Part shown: in pieces, positions 19,122-30,524 of the stretch | Layout of the letters: every line of letters begins with the position of its first letter | Numbering within the stretch: the stretch's first letter is position 1 | Assembly (NCBI RefSeq): GCF_037081775.1 | Contig: NZ_JBAMHQ010000001.1 | Span: 1,984,001 to 2,048,000 of the forward strand | DNA: 64,000 nucleotides | Reading direction: 5' to 3' | DNA from: Haladaptatus sp. ZSTT2 | Lineage (GTDB): Archaea; Halobacteriota; Halobacteria; Halobacteriales; Halococcaceae | Notes under the pieces: generated by a model | Databases searched by the model: none | Seen by the model: only the letters and a program-made list of their open reading frames with translations | What the model was told of the DNA's origin: nothing | Position numbers and translations under genes: made by a program

Positions 19122-20060
19122 CTAATCAATGGCGCGCCTGCCGCCGACTAATTGCAAATCCGTTCCGGGGATGGATTCGACGCGAGCCTCCTTGAAGCTA
19201 GCCGCGGACAGCCACGTTCTGAACTGCTGTTCGGTGTACGTGTCACCGCGTTCGCTCTGGGCGAGCATATGCGCGCCGACGAGGGCGGGGTTCTGCGCGT
19301 GGCCACGTACGAACTCTGAGAGCACGAGCGAACCCCCTGCATCGAGCGCATTGTGTGCATGTTCGATGAATGATTGTACAGTCTCGGGGCCGTGCCAGTG
19401 GGCGACGCCCCCGGCGAAGACGAGGTCGTACGTCCCCGAAATCGGCGCTCCAAACTGGCCTTCGACCAACGATACGGCTTCGTGGCGCAACTGTGCGCGG
19501 TCGCGTTCGATGACTTCCGACGTGTCACAGAGCGTCACGTCGTAGCCTCGGCGGGCGAATTCGAGCGCGTACGTTCCCGCGCCACCGCCCACGTCGAGGA
19601 CGCGCGTGCCACCGTCGTGGTAGTGGACGGCGGCGGTCACGACCGCCCGCACGGTCGCCTCGTCCATCGCGGCGTGCGCGCCGAGCTTGTTCACCGTCCA
19701 CTCTGGGGGTTCGGGTGTCTGCTCACCGGTTCGCATCGCCTCAGGAAGCGCCACCCAGCGGTCGAGCGCGTCAAGTTCGTGTGAGAGCTGCCCGATTGAG
19801 TTCAGGTCGGTTTTTGCGAAGAACCCAAGCGCACGGTTCGTTGGCTCGTACGCTTCACCTACCTGTTTGAGAAAGCCGCGCTCGGCGAGCGCCTCGATGG
19901 TGATACGCGCGGCGCGCTCGGTTACGTTTGCTTCGCGGGCGACGGTCTCCGGGGTCCCGGCTTTCGTCATCACCGCATCGAGAATTCCTGCCTTACGAGC
20001 CGCCCAGAGGACGAGCAGCTCGCGGAACTCGTGGGCTCGCGCGGCGTCTCGGGTCGGCAT
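19122..20060 (-). CDS. Class I SAM-dependent methyltransferase with N-terminal winged helix
   Basis: 312 residues. An N-terminal winged-helix/dimerisation region (about 1-85: HEFRELLVLWAARKAGILDA, VAREANVTERAARITIEALA) is followed by a Rossmann methyltransferase domain with motif I VLDVGGGAGTYALEFARRG and motif II VTLCDTS. This matches the O-methyltransferase family 2 or ArsR-fused layout in haloarchaea. The substrate is unknown. The start MPTRDAARAHEF (20060) replaces a longer frame that runs into the promoter region. It is probably the first gene of a two-gene unit with pcm. Confidence 0.85.
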   Translation of the reverse strand: MPTRDAARAHEFRELLVLWAARKAGILDAVMTKAGTPETVAREANVTERAARITIEALAERGFLKQVGEAYEPTNRALGFFAKTDLNSIGQLSHELDALDRWVALPEAMRTGEQTPEPPEWTVNKLGAHAAMDEATVRAVVTAAVHYHDGGTRVLDVGGGAGTYALEFARRGYDVTLCDTSEVIERDRAQLRHEAVSLVEGQFGAPISGTYDLVFAGGVAHWHGPETVQSFIEHAHNALDAGGSLVLSEFVRGHAQNPALVGAHMLAQSERGDTYTEQQFRTWLSAASFKEARVESIPGTDLQLVGGRRAID

Positions 20061-20245
20061 CAGCGTCCCTCCGTCATGTGCGGCAGGTGGGGATGGGTCG
20101 TAAAAAAGCCGCGTGTCCACCGTGTGTTGATTTCCACGTAGGCAAACCTGTGTGAGTCGTGTCGGTTTTGCCACCTTCTTACCTGCCGTCTCCGCTACCT
20201 TTTTTCGCGACTGGCACGAACCCTTCGAACGTACTTTGATTACCT

Positions 20246-22515
<2,270 letters not shown>

Positions 22516-22530
22516 ACGCGCCGCTCACTG

Positions 22531-22542
22531 GTTTTCTTTTTT
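22531..22542 (+). terminator. T-rich terminator after katG
   Basis: GTTTTCTTTTTT begins 15 nt after the katG stop. Archaeal RNA polymerase terminates at such oligo-T tracts without needing a hairpin. Confidence 0.5.
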
Positions 22543-22600
22543 GGCTTCGTTCTGCTGTCGAACGCGCAGCGCGCCGCGTCGCGTCTAGAAAACTGAGTCG

Positions 22601-23254
22601 CTACCAAGCCGACCAGGCGGTCGAACTCTCGTCGCGGACGTAGAGCCGTTTGATGTCCTTTGCGGTCGCCGTGTCGCCGCCGAAGTCGAACTGCTCGCGG
22701 TCGTAGCCCTCTGCGTCGTCACGAATCATGATGCCTTCGACGGTGAACTCCTCGCCGTCTAACTCCTCTTTGCGGCCCACGGTGAACTCGTAGTCGCCGG
22801 GAACCTGCAATTTGAGGCTTTTCGTTTCGTCGCGCCGCCCGTCTTTCGGGTGCATCGTGACGTTCACGCTGATGTTGTCAACTGCGCGCGTCCAGAACGT
22901 CTTGATGTCCTTGATTTCTGCTTCCTCGACGCGCTGGCCGCCGTTGAGTTCGATGCTCGTGATGCGGACGGTGAGGATGGCCTCGTCGGTTTCGACGATG
23001 AACTCTTCGCCCACTGCGCTCTTCTCGGTTGGCGGGGCGCTGACGGTTGCTTTGAACGAGTCGCCGTCCTGTGAGACGACCACCATCTTCTCGACGGTGG
23101 ACTCGATTTCGATGGTTGTCTTGTGGACGTGGTCGCACTCCGTACAGCGGACGGTGACCTGTCCGCTTCCGGGCTTCAGAACCTCGTGGACGGTTTCGAG
23201 TTTCGGTGAACACGAGGGGCAGACCACGGCGACGCGGTCTGAATGAGTACTCAT
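22601..23254 (-). CDS. HVO_0476-type zinc finger protein
   Basis: A 217-residue conserved haloarchaeal protein. A zinc finger is near the N-terminus (VVCPSCSP, then VRCTECDHVH), followed by a beta-rich domain with EEFIVETDEAILTVRITSIE and TFWTRAVDNISVNVTMHPKD. It ends RLYVRDESSTAWSAW. The ATG at 23252-23254 is preferred to a GTG two codons earlier. I recall this family as HVO_0476. Nucleic-acid binding is likely from the zinc finger, but the target is unknown. Tail-to-tail with katG. Confidence 0.85.
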   Translation of the reverse strand: MSTHSDRVAVVCPSCSPKLETVHEVLKPGSGQVTVRCTECDHVHKTTIEIESTVEKMVVVSQDGDSFKATVSAPPTEKSAVGEEFIVETDEAILTVRITSIELNGGQRVEEAEIKDIKTFWTRAVDNISVNVTMHPKDGRRDETKSLKLQVPGDYEFTVGRKEELDGEEFTVEGIMIRDDAEGYDREQFDFGGDTATAKDIKRLYVRDESSTAWSAW

Positions 23255-23308
23255 GGGCACCTCTAACCGGTCGAGCCTAAAAGTGCGTGGCGATTCTCGT
23301 CAGTCCGC

Positions 23309-24283
23309 TCAGGCCTGTTTTGGCTGTGGCAGGTCGATTTCGACGCCGTCTGCGTACACGGTCGGCTCGCGCAGGATGCCATCTAAGTGGAGCGGGGCGG
23401 ACACGTCGCCGCCGATGCCCGCGTCGTCACCGATGGCGATGTGAACCGTCCCGGCAGCCTTCTCATCTAAGAGGACGGAGCCGACGAGGTCTGCGACCGC
23501 GACGTTCGTCCCGATGCCGAGTTCCGCGAGGTTGTAGGCGTCCTGTCCGACTTCTTCTGCGGCGGTCTCGATTTGCCCGCGGATGTCATCGTCACTGACC
23601 TCGGTCACGTAGCCGTCTTCGACCGTAAAGGAGAGTTCCTGCCCTTCGTCGAGCAGCCCGTAGGGCATCATCGTCCCGTCTACGACGAATTTCCCAGTCG
23701 CGGTGACAGGGCTGATGAACACCTCGCCTGCGGGCAGGTTCGAGAAGTGGCCCGGCTTGTGGACGATGCCGGTGTCTGCGAGCCATTTGCGGTCGCCGAA
23801 CGCGAAGGTGATGTCCGTCCCTTGGGGGGAGGTGACGCGCACTTCGTCTGCGTCTTCGACCTTCGCAATCGTCTCGTAGGAGGTCTGCTTGATGTTCTCG
23901 TAGTCGGCGTCGAGACCGGTCGTGAACACCTCCTCGGTGATGCCCGGCAGGGTCGCACCACGCGCCCCGGCGTCGTTCGCGTTCCCGCGGGCGCGGGTGT
24001 GGCTCAGACTTTTGGTGGTCGGCGCGAGGAACACGTCGGCTTCGCGCAGGGCAGCGGCGACGGTGGCAGCGGGCTCTTCGCCGTGCTGGCTGAGCGGCGG
24101 GTAGCGCATGATGGTCGCGTCTGCGGTCACGTCCCGGGCGGCGGCGTAGAGCGCCTCGCCGATGCGCTCGCGTTCGTCGTCGGTGACGATGAGACAGCTT
24201 TCGTCAGCTTGGAGGTTGAGACACTGGCCGATGGCGGTTTCTGCGGCGGCGGCGAGTTCCGCGTCGGTCGCGCGAGTTGTCAT
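23309..24283 (-). CDS. M29-family aminopeptidase (aminopeptidase T type)
   Basis: 324 residues. Family signatures of the metal-dependent M29 aminopeptidases are visible: FSNLPAGEVFISPVTATGKF with the metal-ligand Glu, VVDGTMMPYGLL, AELGIGTN and HIAIGDDAGIGGDVSAPLHL followed by DGIL. It is slightly shorter than bacterial AmpS (about 410), as is usual in this archaeal subgroup. Cytoplasmic, probably trimming peptides after proteasome action. It is divergent from gap. Whether its true substrates are peptides or other amides is not shown by sequence. Confidence 0.8.
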   Translation of the reverse strand: MTTRATDAELAAAAETAIGQCLNLQADESCLIVTDDERERIGEALYAAARDVTADATIMRYPPLSQHGEEPAATVAAALREADVFLAPTTKSLSHTRARGNANDAGARGATLPGITEEVFTTGLDADYENIKQTSYETIAKVEDADEVRVTSPQGTDITFAFGDRKWLADTGIVHKPGHFSNLPAGEVFISPVTATGKFVVDGTMMPYGLLDEGQELSFTVEDGYVTEVSDDDIRGQIETAAEEVGQDAYNLAELGIGTNVAVADLVGSVLLDEKAAGTVHIAIGDDAGIGGDVSAPLHLDGILREPTVYADGVEIDLPQPKQA

Positions 24284-24397
24284 GAATCAGGTGTGGTGGC
24301 CGGGGCCATTAGCAGTTCTCATCTGCGCTCTGTCGCGCGTTGACGACACACACGGTTGCCCGAAACGATTATGCAGACAGCAAAACCACCGCCACAT

Positions 24398-25411
24398 ATG
24401 ATACAAGTCGGGATTAACGGCTACGGTACAATTGGCAAGCGCGTGGCAGATGCGGTCCGCGCCCAAGACGACATGGAAGTCATCGGCGTCGCAAAGACGC
24501 GACCGAACTTCGAGGCAGAAACCGCGGTGAAAAAGGGCTATCCACTTTATGCCGCCATCGAAGAGCGCGCCCCGCTATTCGAGGAATCCGGGCTCGAACT
24601 CGCCGGGATGGTCGAAGAGCTCATCGACGCCGCAGACATCATCGTCGACGCGACGCCCTCCGGCATCGGCGCACAGAACAAGGAACTCTACGACGAGTAC
24701 GAAACCCCCGCGCTCTACCAGGGTGGCGAGGACGCAGACCTCGTCGACGTGAGCTTCAACGCCCGCGGCAACTACGCGCAGGCTGAGGGCGCAGACCACG
24801 TCCGTGTCGTCTCGTGTAACACGACCGGCCTCTCCCGACTGGCCGCCCCGCTCGAAGAGGAATTTGGCATCGAAAAGATGCGCGTCACGCTCGTCCGCCG
24901 CGGCGGCGACCCCGGCCAGACCTCCCGTGGCCCCATCAACGACATCCTCCCGAACCCGATTACGCTCCCGTCTCACCACGGTCCCGACGTGAAGACCATC
25001 TTCCCCGACCTCTCGATTGACACGCTCGGTATGAAGGTTCCCGCGACGCTCATGCACACCCACAGCGTGAACGTCTCGCTCGAATCCGAGCCAACCGCGG
25101 ACGAAGTGCGCGACCTCTTAGAACAGGAGTCGCGCCTGTTCCTCATCCACGAGAACATGAACATCGACGGCGCGGGCAAACTCAAGGAGCTCGCCCACGA
25201 CATCGGCCGCCCGCGTGGTGACCTCTGGGAGAACTGCATCTGGCGTGAGTCCATCAGCATGGAAGGCAACGACCTCTACCTGTTCCAGGCCATCCACCAG
25301 GAATCGGACGTTGTCCCCGAGAACGTAGACGCCATTCGCGCCGTCCTCGGCACCGCAGACGCCGCAGAGAGCGTCGCAAAGACCAACGAAGCGATGGGCA
25401 TGGGTATCTAA
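24398..25411 (+). CDS. gap: Type II glyceraldehyde-3-phosphate dehydrogenase
   Basis: Archaeal-type phosphorylating GAPDH (337 residues), mainly gluconeogenic in haloarchaea. The nucleotide-binding start is [20 protein letters not shown]; catalytic Cys140 sits in [30 protein letters not shown] and [14 protein letters not shown] follow as in other archaeal type II enzymes. I chose ATG 24398 because the family begins exactly there; earlier in-frame ATGs at 24356 and 24371 add unrelated residues. Full length and intact. Confidence 0.97.
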   Translation: MIQVGINGYGTIGKRVADAVRAQDDMEVIGVAKTRPNFEAETAVKKGYPLYAAIEERAPLFEESGLELAGMVEELIDAADIIVDATPSGIGAQNKELYDEYETPALYQGGEDADLVDVSFNARGNYAQAEGADHVRVVSCNTTGLSRLAAPLEEEFGIEKMRVTLVRRGGDPGQTSRGPINDILPNPITLPSHHGPDVKTIFPDLSIDTLGMKVPATLMHTHSVNVSLESEPTADEVRDLLEQESRLFLIHENMNIDGAGKLKELAHDIGRPRGDLWENCIWRESISMEGNDLYLFQAIHQESDVVPENVDAIRAVLGTADAAESVAKTNEAMGMGI

Positions 25412-25453
25412 CTGACCCAAGTCTTTTGCCCTCAACACACCTACTCAATTCCA

Positions 25454-25834
25454 ATGAAACGACGAGATGACCGCGACCCGTTCGACGACCTGTTCCGGGA
25501 AATCGAGCGGATGATGAATGACGTGATTGGGGATGACGTGGACGTTAACGTCGAACGCGACGAAGCGGGCAACGCCCACGTCTCCGTGTACGAGGAGGAC
25601 GATGTCGTTCGCGTCATCGCTGACCTCCCCGGCGTCGACAAAGACCAAATCGACTTGAAATGCGACGGCAAAACGCTGACCATCGCCGCGGAGAGCGAGA
25701 CCCGTGAGTACGACGAACACGTCTCGCTTCCCGTGCGCGTAGACGAGCACTCCGCAACGGCCACCTACAACAACGGCGTCCTTGAAGTGACCCTGGAGCG
25801 CGCAGAGGACTCCGCTGACATCAGCGTCAACTAA
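25454..25834 (+). CDS. Hsp20/alpha-crystallin small heat-shock protein
   Basis: 126 residues. The alpha-crystallin domain runs from about residue 38 to the end: VRVIADLPGVDKDQIDLKCD and the C-terminal TATYNNGVLEVTLER. A short acidic N-terminal helix (DDLFREIERMMNDVIGDD) precedes it. The C-terminal I-x-I anchor appears as ISVN, only partly matching, so oligomerisation may differ. It may be translated from the gap transcript, 42 bp downstream. Its end overlaps the opposite-strand ATP-grasp gene by 4 bp. It resembles GvpH-type proteins but no gas-vesicle genes are here. Confidence 0.93.
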   Translation: MKRRDDRDPFDDLFREIERMMNDVIGDDVDVNVERDEAGNAHVSVYEEDDVVRVIADLPGVDKDQIDLKCDGKTLTIAAESETREYDEHVSLPVRVDEHSATATYNNGVLEVTLERAEDSADISVN

Positions 25835-26691
25835 TCTCTGTTCTCTTCTGCGGTTTCTCGAATCACACCGGCGAGCCGGTCGTAGAATCCGGATTCGTAC
25901 TTCTTCGGGTCGTCAATCGTGGGCCGCGCGTTCGTCTCGTTTACCACCGCGCGGTCGTCGGTGACGAGCAGGTCAACCCCTAAAAGCGGAATGTCGAGCA
26001 CCGCAGCAGTCTGCTCTGCAAGCTCCTTGAGATGGTCGGGCAGGTCGATGCCCGTCGCTTTTGCGCCTCGGTGGACGTTGTGCTTCCAGTGGTCGCTGTC
26101 TTCGGGTAAGCGGCGTTCTACCGCACCGACGTACTCGCCGTCTAACACCATCACGCGGTAGTCTCGTGCATCTGAAAGGTACTCTTGGACGAGAAATGAC
26201 TTGTCGCCGGTCGCACGGTAGTCGTGAATGAGCGAGAGATAGTCAGAGACACCGAGAAACGAGTCTGCATCGTGGACTTTGACGACGCCCGTGCCGCGTG
26301 TCGTGGAGTTCGGCTTGACGACGACGGGCCGCTCGAACGCCTCGAAGACGGCTTCGAGGTCCCTGCGGTCGGTGGGATTCGAGACCATCGTCGTTTCCGG
26401 GACGGGGAGTCCCTCACGGGCGAGGGCGGCGATGACCCCGGCCTTGTTTCGAGAGGTGAGAATCGCTTCCCGGTCGTTTAACCACGGAACGTTGAGAAGG
26501 GCGTCTGCGACGCCGCCTTCCATGATACGCGTGGGGTAGACAAAGCCCACGTCGAAGCCGTGCCAGGGTTCGGTGAGCGAGAGCGTCCGCTCTCTCGTTT
26601 CGACGTATTCTGCGAGAATCCCCCGCGCTTCGAGCGGCGCTTGCATCCGGTCGTAGGTTTCCTTGTTCGTCGCAACCGCGAGACGGAGCAT
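25831..26691 (-). CDS. RimK-like ATP-grasp ligase
   Basis: 286 residues with the ATP-grasp fold. The central domain has RPVVVKPNSTTRGTGVVKVH (phosphate-binding Lys and Gly-rich loop) and LVQEYLSDARDYRVMVLDGE; the C-terminal metal site is LLGVDLLVTDDRAVVNETNA with the D...E..N ligands. This pattern matches RimK/LysX-like ligases that add amino acids to a carboxylate. N-terminal MLRLAVATNKETY is the pre-ATP-grasp domain. Substrate is unknown; no lysine-carrier protein gene is nearby. It is codirectional with rpl10e, 44 bp downstream of it. Confidence 0.85.
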   Translation of the reverse strand: MLRLAVATNKETYDRMQAPLEARGILAEYVETRERTLSLTEPWHGFDVGFVYPTRIMEGGVADALLNVPWLNDREAILTSRNKAGVIAALAREGLPVPETTMVSNPTDRRDLEAVFEAFERPVVVKPNSTTRGTGVVKVHDADSFLGVSDYLSLIHDYRATGDKSFLVQEYLSDARDYRVMVLDGEYVGAVERRLPEDSDHWKHNVHRGAKATGIDLPDHLKELAEQTAAVLDIPLLGVDLLVTDDRAVVNETNARPTIDDPKKYESGFYDRLAGVIRETAEENRD

Positions 26692-26735
26692 ACGCTCACT
26701 GAGCGCGGGCAGCAGTAAAAATGGTCCGTGGCCGA

Positions 26736-27266
26736 TTAGGCGACGAGCAGTTCTTCACCGCGCTCGACGACGATGCGGCATGGTGGGGAGACCTTGTTGT
26801 AGGCACGGCGAAGGGCGTCCTTCACAATCGGTGCCTGGTCTACGCTACACCACGCGGTGAACAGGCGCTCACCTTTCGGGATGCGTGCGGCGGTGCCGAC
26901 TGGCTTCCCGAAGGCGAGGCGCATCCCGTCAGAAACACGGTCTGCACCCGCGCCGGTTGCCTGTTTGTTCTCGCGGAGCACTTGGTGTGGGAACTTGCGA
27001 AGAATCATCTTGTAGTTGCCCTCACCGAGCTGCTTGATGAGCGCGCGGTTCGCGCTCAGGCGTGCTGCTTCGAGCGAGCCGTGACGAATCTGGCAGGCTT
27101 CCTCTAAGACGAGGGAAATCTGGACTGGATAGTCGTCAGGGTCTGCGTCCACGGCACCCATTTTGTACTGTGCGACTTTGGAACCGGGGATTCCGGTGAT
27201 GTACTCGCGTCGGGTGTACGACGGCTTGTCGATGTCCCGGTACATCGAGGCAGGTTTGTCGGCCAT
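26736..27266 (-). CDS. rpl10e: 50S ribosomal protein L16/L10e
   Basis: 176 residues matching archaeal L10e, which sits near the A-site tRNA elbow and 5S rRNA. Diagnostic segments are [53 protein letters not shown] and [25 protein letters not shown]-like GTTTATTGA lies about 32-40 nt upstream. Complete. Confidence 0.97.
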   Translation of the reverse strand: MADKPASMYRDIDKPSYTRREYITGIPGSKVAQYKMGAVDADPDDYPVQISLVLEEACQIRHGSLEAARLSANRALIKQLGEGNYKMILRKFPHQVLRENKQATGAGADRVSDGMRLAFGKPVGTAARIPKGERLFTAWCSVDQAPIVKDALRRAYNKVSPPCRIVVERGEELLVA

Positions 27267-27407
27267 GGTTACTACTGGAGGCTGACGCCTACCGCGTCAA
27301 TAAACCCTTCGAACCGACGGCAACAGATGGGCCTCACGCGGCCGATTTCGTGCGAATCGCTCACACGATTGCGTGCGGTTATACGCATTCACTCCCATGC
27401 ACCGCCC

Positions 27408-28394
27408 ATGAAGATGTTCAACGATGGCGAGTGGGGCCATCATTACGAGTCGACGAACGAGGACGGCGAGTTCGAGCGCCAGTCCACGATGTTCCGCGAC
27501 TGGGTGGAAGCTGACCCCGACGCCGACTACCCCGCCGAGGCCGGGCGCTATCACCTCTACATCTCGTGGGCGTGCCCGTGGGCCCACCGCACCGCACTCA
27601 TCCGAAGCCTTCGCGGCCTCGAGGATGTCATCTCGATGGACGTCGTCGACCCCTACCGCGACGAAGGTGGCTGGCAGTTCACGCCGGAAAAGGCGGGCTG
27701 TACCCCAGACTCCATCAACGGCTTCGACTACCTGCGCGAGACCTACCGCGCGGCCGACCCGAACGTTACCGGGCGCGTGACCGTTCCGGTTCTCTGGGAC
27801 ACGCAAACGGAAACCATCGTCAACAACGAATCCGAAGAAATCCTCCGGATGCTCGACACCGCTTTCGCTGACTTTGGGAACGACGTGACGCTCTACCCCG
27901 AAGGCTACCGTGGGGAAATAGACGATGCCATCGACGCCATCTACGCGCCCATCAACAACGGCGTCTATCGCGCCGGTTTCGCAGACTCACAACAGGCCTA
28001 CGAGGACGCCGTCACCGACCTCTTTGCCGCGCTCGACCATTGGGAGGATGTGCTCGCAGACCAGCGCTACCTCGCGGGCGACAAACTGACCGAGGCGGAC
28101 ATCTGTCTGTTCACGACGCTCGTGCGTTTCGACCCGGTGTACGTCAACCACTTCCGATGTAACCTCCGGCGTATCGTTGACTACCCGAATCTCTGGAACT
28201 ACCTCAAAGACCTCTACCAGACCCCCGGTGTCGCGGAGACGGTGAACCTCGCACACATCAAAGAACACTACTTTACGACCCACGAGAGCCTGAATCCGAA
28301 GGGTATCATCCCGAAGGGACCAGTGCTCGACTTCGAGGCACCCCACGACCGCGACCGGCTCGCGGGTGGCCCACCGGGCGCGCTCATTCAGTAA
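27408..28394 (+). CDS. Glutathionyl-hydroquinone reductase-like protein (GST superfamily, YqjG/ECM4)
   Basis: 328 residues with thioredoxin-fold N-terminus and all-helical GST C-terminus. The catalytic cysteine is Cys56 in YISWACPWAHRTALIRSLRG, the CPWA signature of Xi-class glutathionyl-hydroquinone reductases, and the C-terminal part carries YLAGDKLTEADICLFTTLVR and VYVNHFRCNLRRI. Haloarchaea use gamma-glutamylcysteine rather than glutathione, so the natural thiol is probably that. The start ATG 27408 is favoured over the upstream in-frame 27327 because the core family starts at MKMFNDGEW. Soluble, cytoplasmic. Confidence 0.93.
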   Translation: MKMFNDGEWGHHYESTNEDGEFERQSTMFRDWVEADPDADYPAEAGRYHLYISWACPWAHRTALIRSLRGLEDVISMDVVDPYRDEGGWQFTPEKAGCTPDSINGFDYLRETYRAADPNVTGRVTVPVLWDTQTETIVNNESEEILRMLDTAFADFGNDVTLYPEGYRGEIDDAIDAIYAPINNGVYRAGFADSQQAYEDAVTDLFAALDHWEDVLADQRYLAGDKLTEADICLFTTLVRFDPVYVNHFRCNLRRIVDYPNLWNYLKDLYQTPGVAETVNLAHIKEHYFTTHESLNPKGIIPKGPVLDFEAPHDRDRLAGGPPGALIQ

Positions 28395-28465
28395 ACCCTA
28401 CACGTCGATCGTTTTTTGCCCGGCAACGCAGATTCAAGTACTTTGGTAACGTATAGCATTCGTCT

Positions 28466-28654
28466 ATGCCAGATGCAAAACGTGGCCGAGAGAAGAAGGG
28501 GCTTCGCAAGGAGAAACAACTGCTCGCGGCTGAGGCTGAACGGGAACTGGCAGTGGTCGACGAAGACCAACAACTCGAAGACTTCGAAGAAGACGTAGAA
28601 GACGTCTCCCTCGAAGATATCTTGCTTGATGACGGAGAGTCCATCGACGCATAA
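28466..28654 (+). CDS. Small acidic conserved haloarchaeal protein
   Basis: 62 residues: a basic head (MPDAKRGREKKGLRKEKQLL) followed by a strongly acidic tail (about one third D/E). The ATG directly follows a plausible promoter with no room for a leader, and a six-T run follows the stop, so it looks like an independent small gene. No motif is recognised. The head-tail charge pattern suggests a protein that binds nucleic acid or another protein, but this is inference. Confidence 0.65.
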   Translation: MPDAKRGREKKGLRKEKQLLAAEAERELAVVDEDQQLEDFEEDVEDVSLEDILLDDGESIDA

Positions 28655-28662
28655 CTCCACAC

Positions 28663-28668
28663 TTTTTT
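28663..28668 (+). terminator. Oligo-T terminator after the 62-residue gene
   Basis: Six consecutive T residues nine bases after the stop codon, consistent with archaeal intrinsic termination. Confidence 0.5.
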
Positions 28669-28800
28669 AGTGTTGCTGCAGGCGCTAGCTCCCGCTGTGT
28701 GTCTGTAAAAATCGAAAAACTGCAAGGGGACACTCTCGCAACGACGCTTGAATCGCGTTCGGTGCCCGTGGTCCCTCTCTACCAACGGTTCTCAGTTCTG

Positions 28801-28895
28801 GCAACATGGTTGCCAACCTTCGCGAAACCTAACGGTTTCGCTCAGCTCTGGAGAGAAACACCTCTCCAACCTTCGGAACGCGCTCTGCGCGTTCC
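28801..28895. repeat. Cluster of four consecutive perfect inverted repeats
   Basis: Perfect stems: GCAAC/GTTGC (28801-28813), CGAAACC/GGTTTCG (28823-28840), TGGAGAG/CTCTCCA (28849-28868) and GGAACGCGC/GCGCGTTCC (28875-28895), each with a 3-6 nt loop. They lie between the 62-residue gene and the 3' end of the convergent hsp20 gene. Stems share no sequence with one another, so this is not a simple repeat array. Function unknown. Confidence 0.8.
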
Positions 28896-29321
28896 TCAGT
28901 CACTAATCTCGATGCGGTGGCTGCTGTCGTCCATCGTTTCCTCGGTTGGAAGGTGAATCTCGAGGACGCCGTTGCGGTACGATGCGGTGATGTCGGCTTC
29001 CCGAATCTCACCGGGAATCGTCATCTGCTCGTGGACCTGGCGGCGCTGGGAGGTGTAGTCGTCTTCTGCCTCGTGGGTGCCCGTAATCGTGAGCACGCTG
29101 TTGTCGAAGCGAACGTCGAGTTCTTCCTTCTCGAAGCCCGGCATGTCCGCGAGAACAACGTAACCCTCCTCGTCTGTTTCGAGGGTCATGTTGCTCCCCG
29201 CGTGGCGGAACTCGGGGGTGAAGTCGCTCCACTCCATCCCACCAAAGGGCGAGCGCATCATTCGCTCGCGCATCTGTTCCATCAGGCGGTCCATTTCGTC
29301 AAAGCGGTCGTTGATTCGCAT
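28896..29321 (-). CDS. Hsp20/alpha-crystallin small heat-shock protein
   Basis: 141 residues. The N-terminal helix RFDEMDRLMEQMRERMMRSP is followed by the alpha-crystallin domain (YVVLADMPGFEKEELDVRFD ... ITASYRNGVLEIHLP). The C-terminus ends HRIEISD, a good I-x-I anchor for oligomer assembly, unlike the other Hsp20 in this window. A TATA-like CTTATAAGG about 17-25 nt before the ATG and surrounding AT-rich DNA suggest a strong, possibly heat-responsive promoter. ATP-independent holdase for unfolded proteins. Confidence 0.95.
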   Translation of the reverse strand: MRINDRFDEMDRLMEQMRERMMRSPFGGMEWSDFTPEFRHAGSNMTLETDEEGYVVLADMPGFEKEELDVRFDNSVLTITGTHEAEDDYTSQRRQVHEQMTIPGEIREADITASYRNGVLEIHLPTEETMDDSSHRIEISD

Positions 29322-29484
29322 GGTAGGTTACCGACATCCTTATAAGCGCTTTGAGATATTAAACGTAGCGTCACCCGTGATAGCAAGCGGAAAATCGCCT
29401 GAAAGGAGTTCCTTTACCTGAAGTGAATCTTATTTCGCTGGAATCGGGGCGTACTACTATTATCCCACCGGTTGTAACTCCTGT

Positions 29485-29919
29485 ATGTACCAAAACATTT
29501 TACTCCCCACTGACGGGAGTGCTGGGACGCAAAAAGCCATCGAGCAGGCGCTCGACCTCGCTGCGACCTACGACGCGACGCTCCACGCCCTTTACGTCAT
29601 CGACACCGCAGCGTTCGCCCCGGAAGTGGACGTGGGCCTCATCATCGACACCCTCGAAGAAAACGGCAAGAACGCCCTCGCGGAGATAAACGACCAAGCA
29701 GTCGAAGCGGGCATCGTCACCGAAACGACCATCGAGAGTGGGTCGCCCCACCGCGAAATCTTACGCTACATCGACGACAACGACATCGATCTCGTCGTGA
29801 TGGGAACCCATGGACGGAAAGGACTCGGCCGCTATCTCCTCGGGAGTGTTACCGAAAAAGTCGTCCGCAGTTCGTCGGTTCCCTGTCTCACCGTCCGCAT
29901 GACCGAGACGGACGACTGA
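29485..29919 (+). CDS. Universal stress protein, UspA family
   Basis: 144 residues, one complete Usp domain. It starts MYQNILLPTDGSAGTQKAIE, with the canonical Asp in the first strand, and ends with the ATP-binding pattern VMGTHGRKGLGRYLLGSV, so this is an ATP-binding type. Single-domain, cytoplasmic, probably a dimer. Flanked by stress genes (hsp20 on one side, AhpD-like on the other). Confidence 0.95.
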   Translation: MYQNILLPTDGSAGTQKAIEQALDLAATYDATLHALYVIDTAAFAPEVDVGLIIDTLEENGKNALAEINDQAVEAGIVTETTIESGSPHREILRYIDDNDIDLVVMGTHGRKGLGRYLLGSVTEKVVRSSSVPCLTVRMTETDD

Positions 29920-30099
29920 GCCACACCACTTCGTGAATATCCGTTTTTCCAGTGGGTAGGGGTACAATTTTCCCCCTATCGAACGTACGTTTCTATGGTG
30001 ATCGTCTGAACAGACCGGATCACCGTGGGGTGGATTGTCCTGTGTGTGACTCTCTCCGACAATTGGGTCCCACACTGTATCGACAACTGAGGAAAACAC

Positions 30100-30504
30100 A
30101 TGGCAACAACAGGCAAACAGGGGCCATCGTACGACGAAACACTCGCTGACATCGAAGCGACGCTCGGCATCGTACCGGGGTGGTTCAAAGCTCTGCCAGA
30201 AGACGATGTTATCGCAGAATGGCCTACTTTCAAGCGATATGCCGTCGAGGAGACGGAGATCCCAGCAAAGTATCGTGAACTGATCGGTCTTGCAGTCGCA
30301 GCCAACATTAAATGTCCGTACTGTCAGGCGTTCCACAAGGGTGCCGCGGAGATGAATGGTGCGACCGAAGCCGAAATGGCTGAACTCTTCACGCTTGCGA
30401 GCTACACGGCCCGCTACAGCGCCATATTGCACGCACAGCACTACGACATGGATACGTTCATGCAAGAGTTCGAGCAAATCGGTGAACACCTTTCGGGAAG
30501 CTAG
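30100..30504 (+). CDS. Carboxymuconolactone decarboxylase/AhpD-like protein
   Basis: 134 residues with the AhpD core: PAKYRELIGLAVAANIKCPY then CQAFH (Cys72, Cys75, His79), the redox CxxC-x3-H signature of alkylhydroperoxidase-type CMD proteins. It is therefore likely an antioxidant thiol peroxidase or reductase rather than a decarboxylase. N-terminal LGIVPGWFKALPEDDVI is typical of the subgroup. It stands alone, with an oligo-T run 11 nt after the stop. Confidence 0.9.
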   Translation: MATTGKQGPSYDETLADIEATLGIVPGWFKALPEDDVIAEWPTFKRYAVEETEIPAKYRELIGLAVAANIKCPYCQAFHKGAAEMNGATEAEMAELFTLASYTARYSAILHAQHYDMDTFMQEFEQIGEHLSGS

Positions 30505-30515
30505 TCCCGCGAGTA

Positions 30516-30522
30516 TTTTTTT
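30516..30522 (+). terminator. Oligo-T terminator after the AhpD-like gene
   Basis: Seven T residues shortly after the stop codon and right before the convergent NTF2-like stop. Confidence 0.5.
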
Positions 30523-30524
30523 GG

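Noticed and set aside
28801-28895. CRISPR-like array
   Set aside because: The hairpin stems differ from each other and there is no constant repeat with variable spacers.
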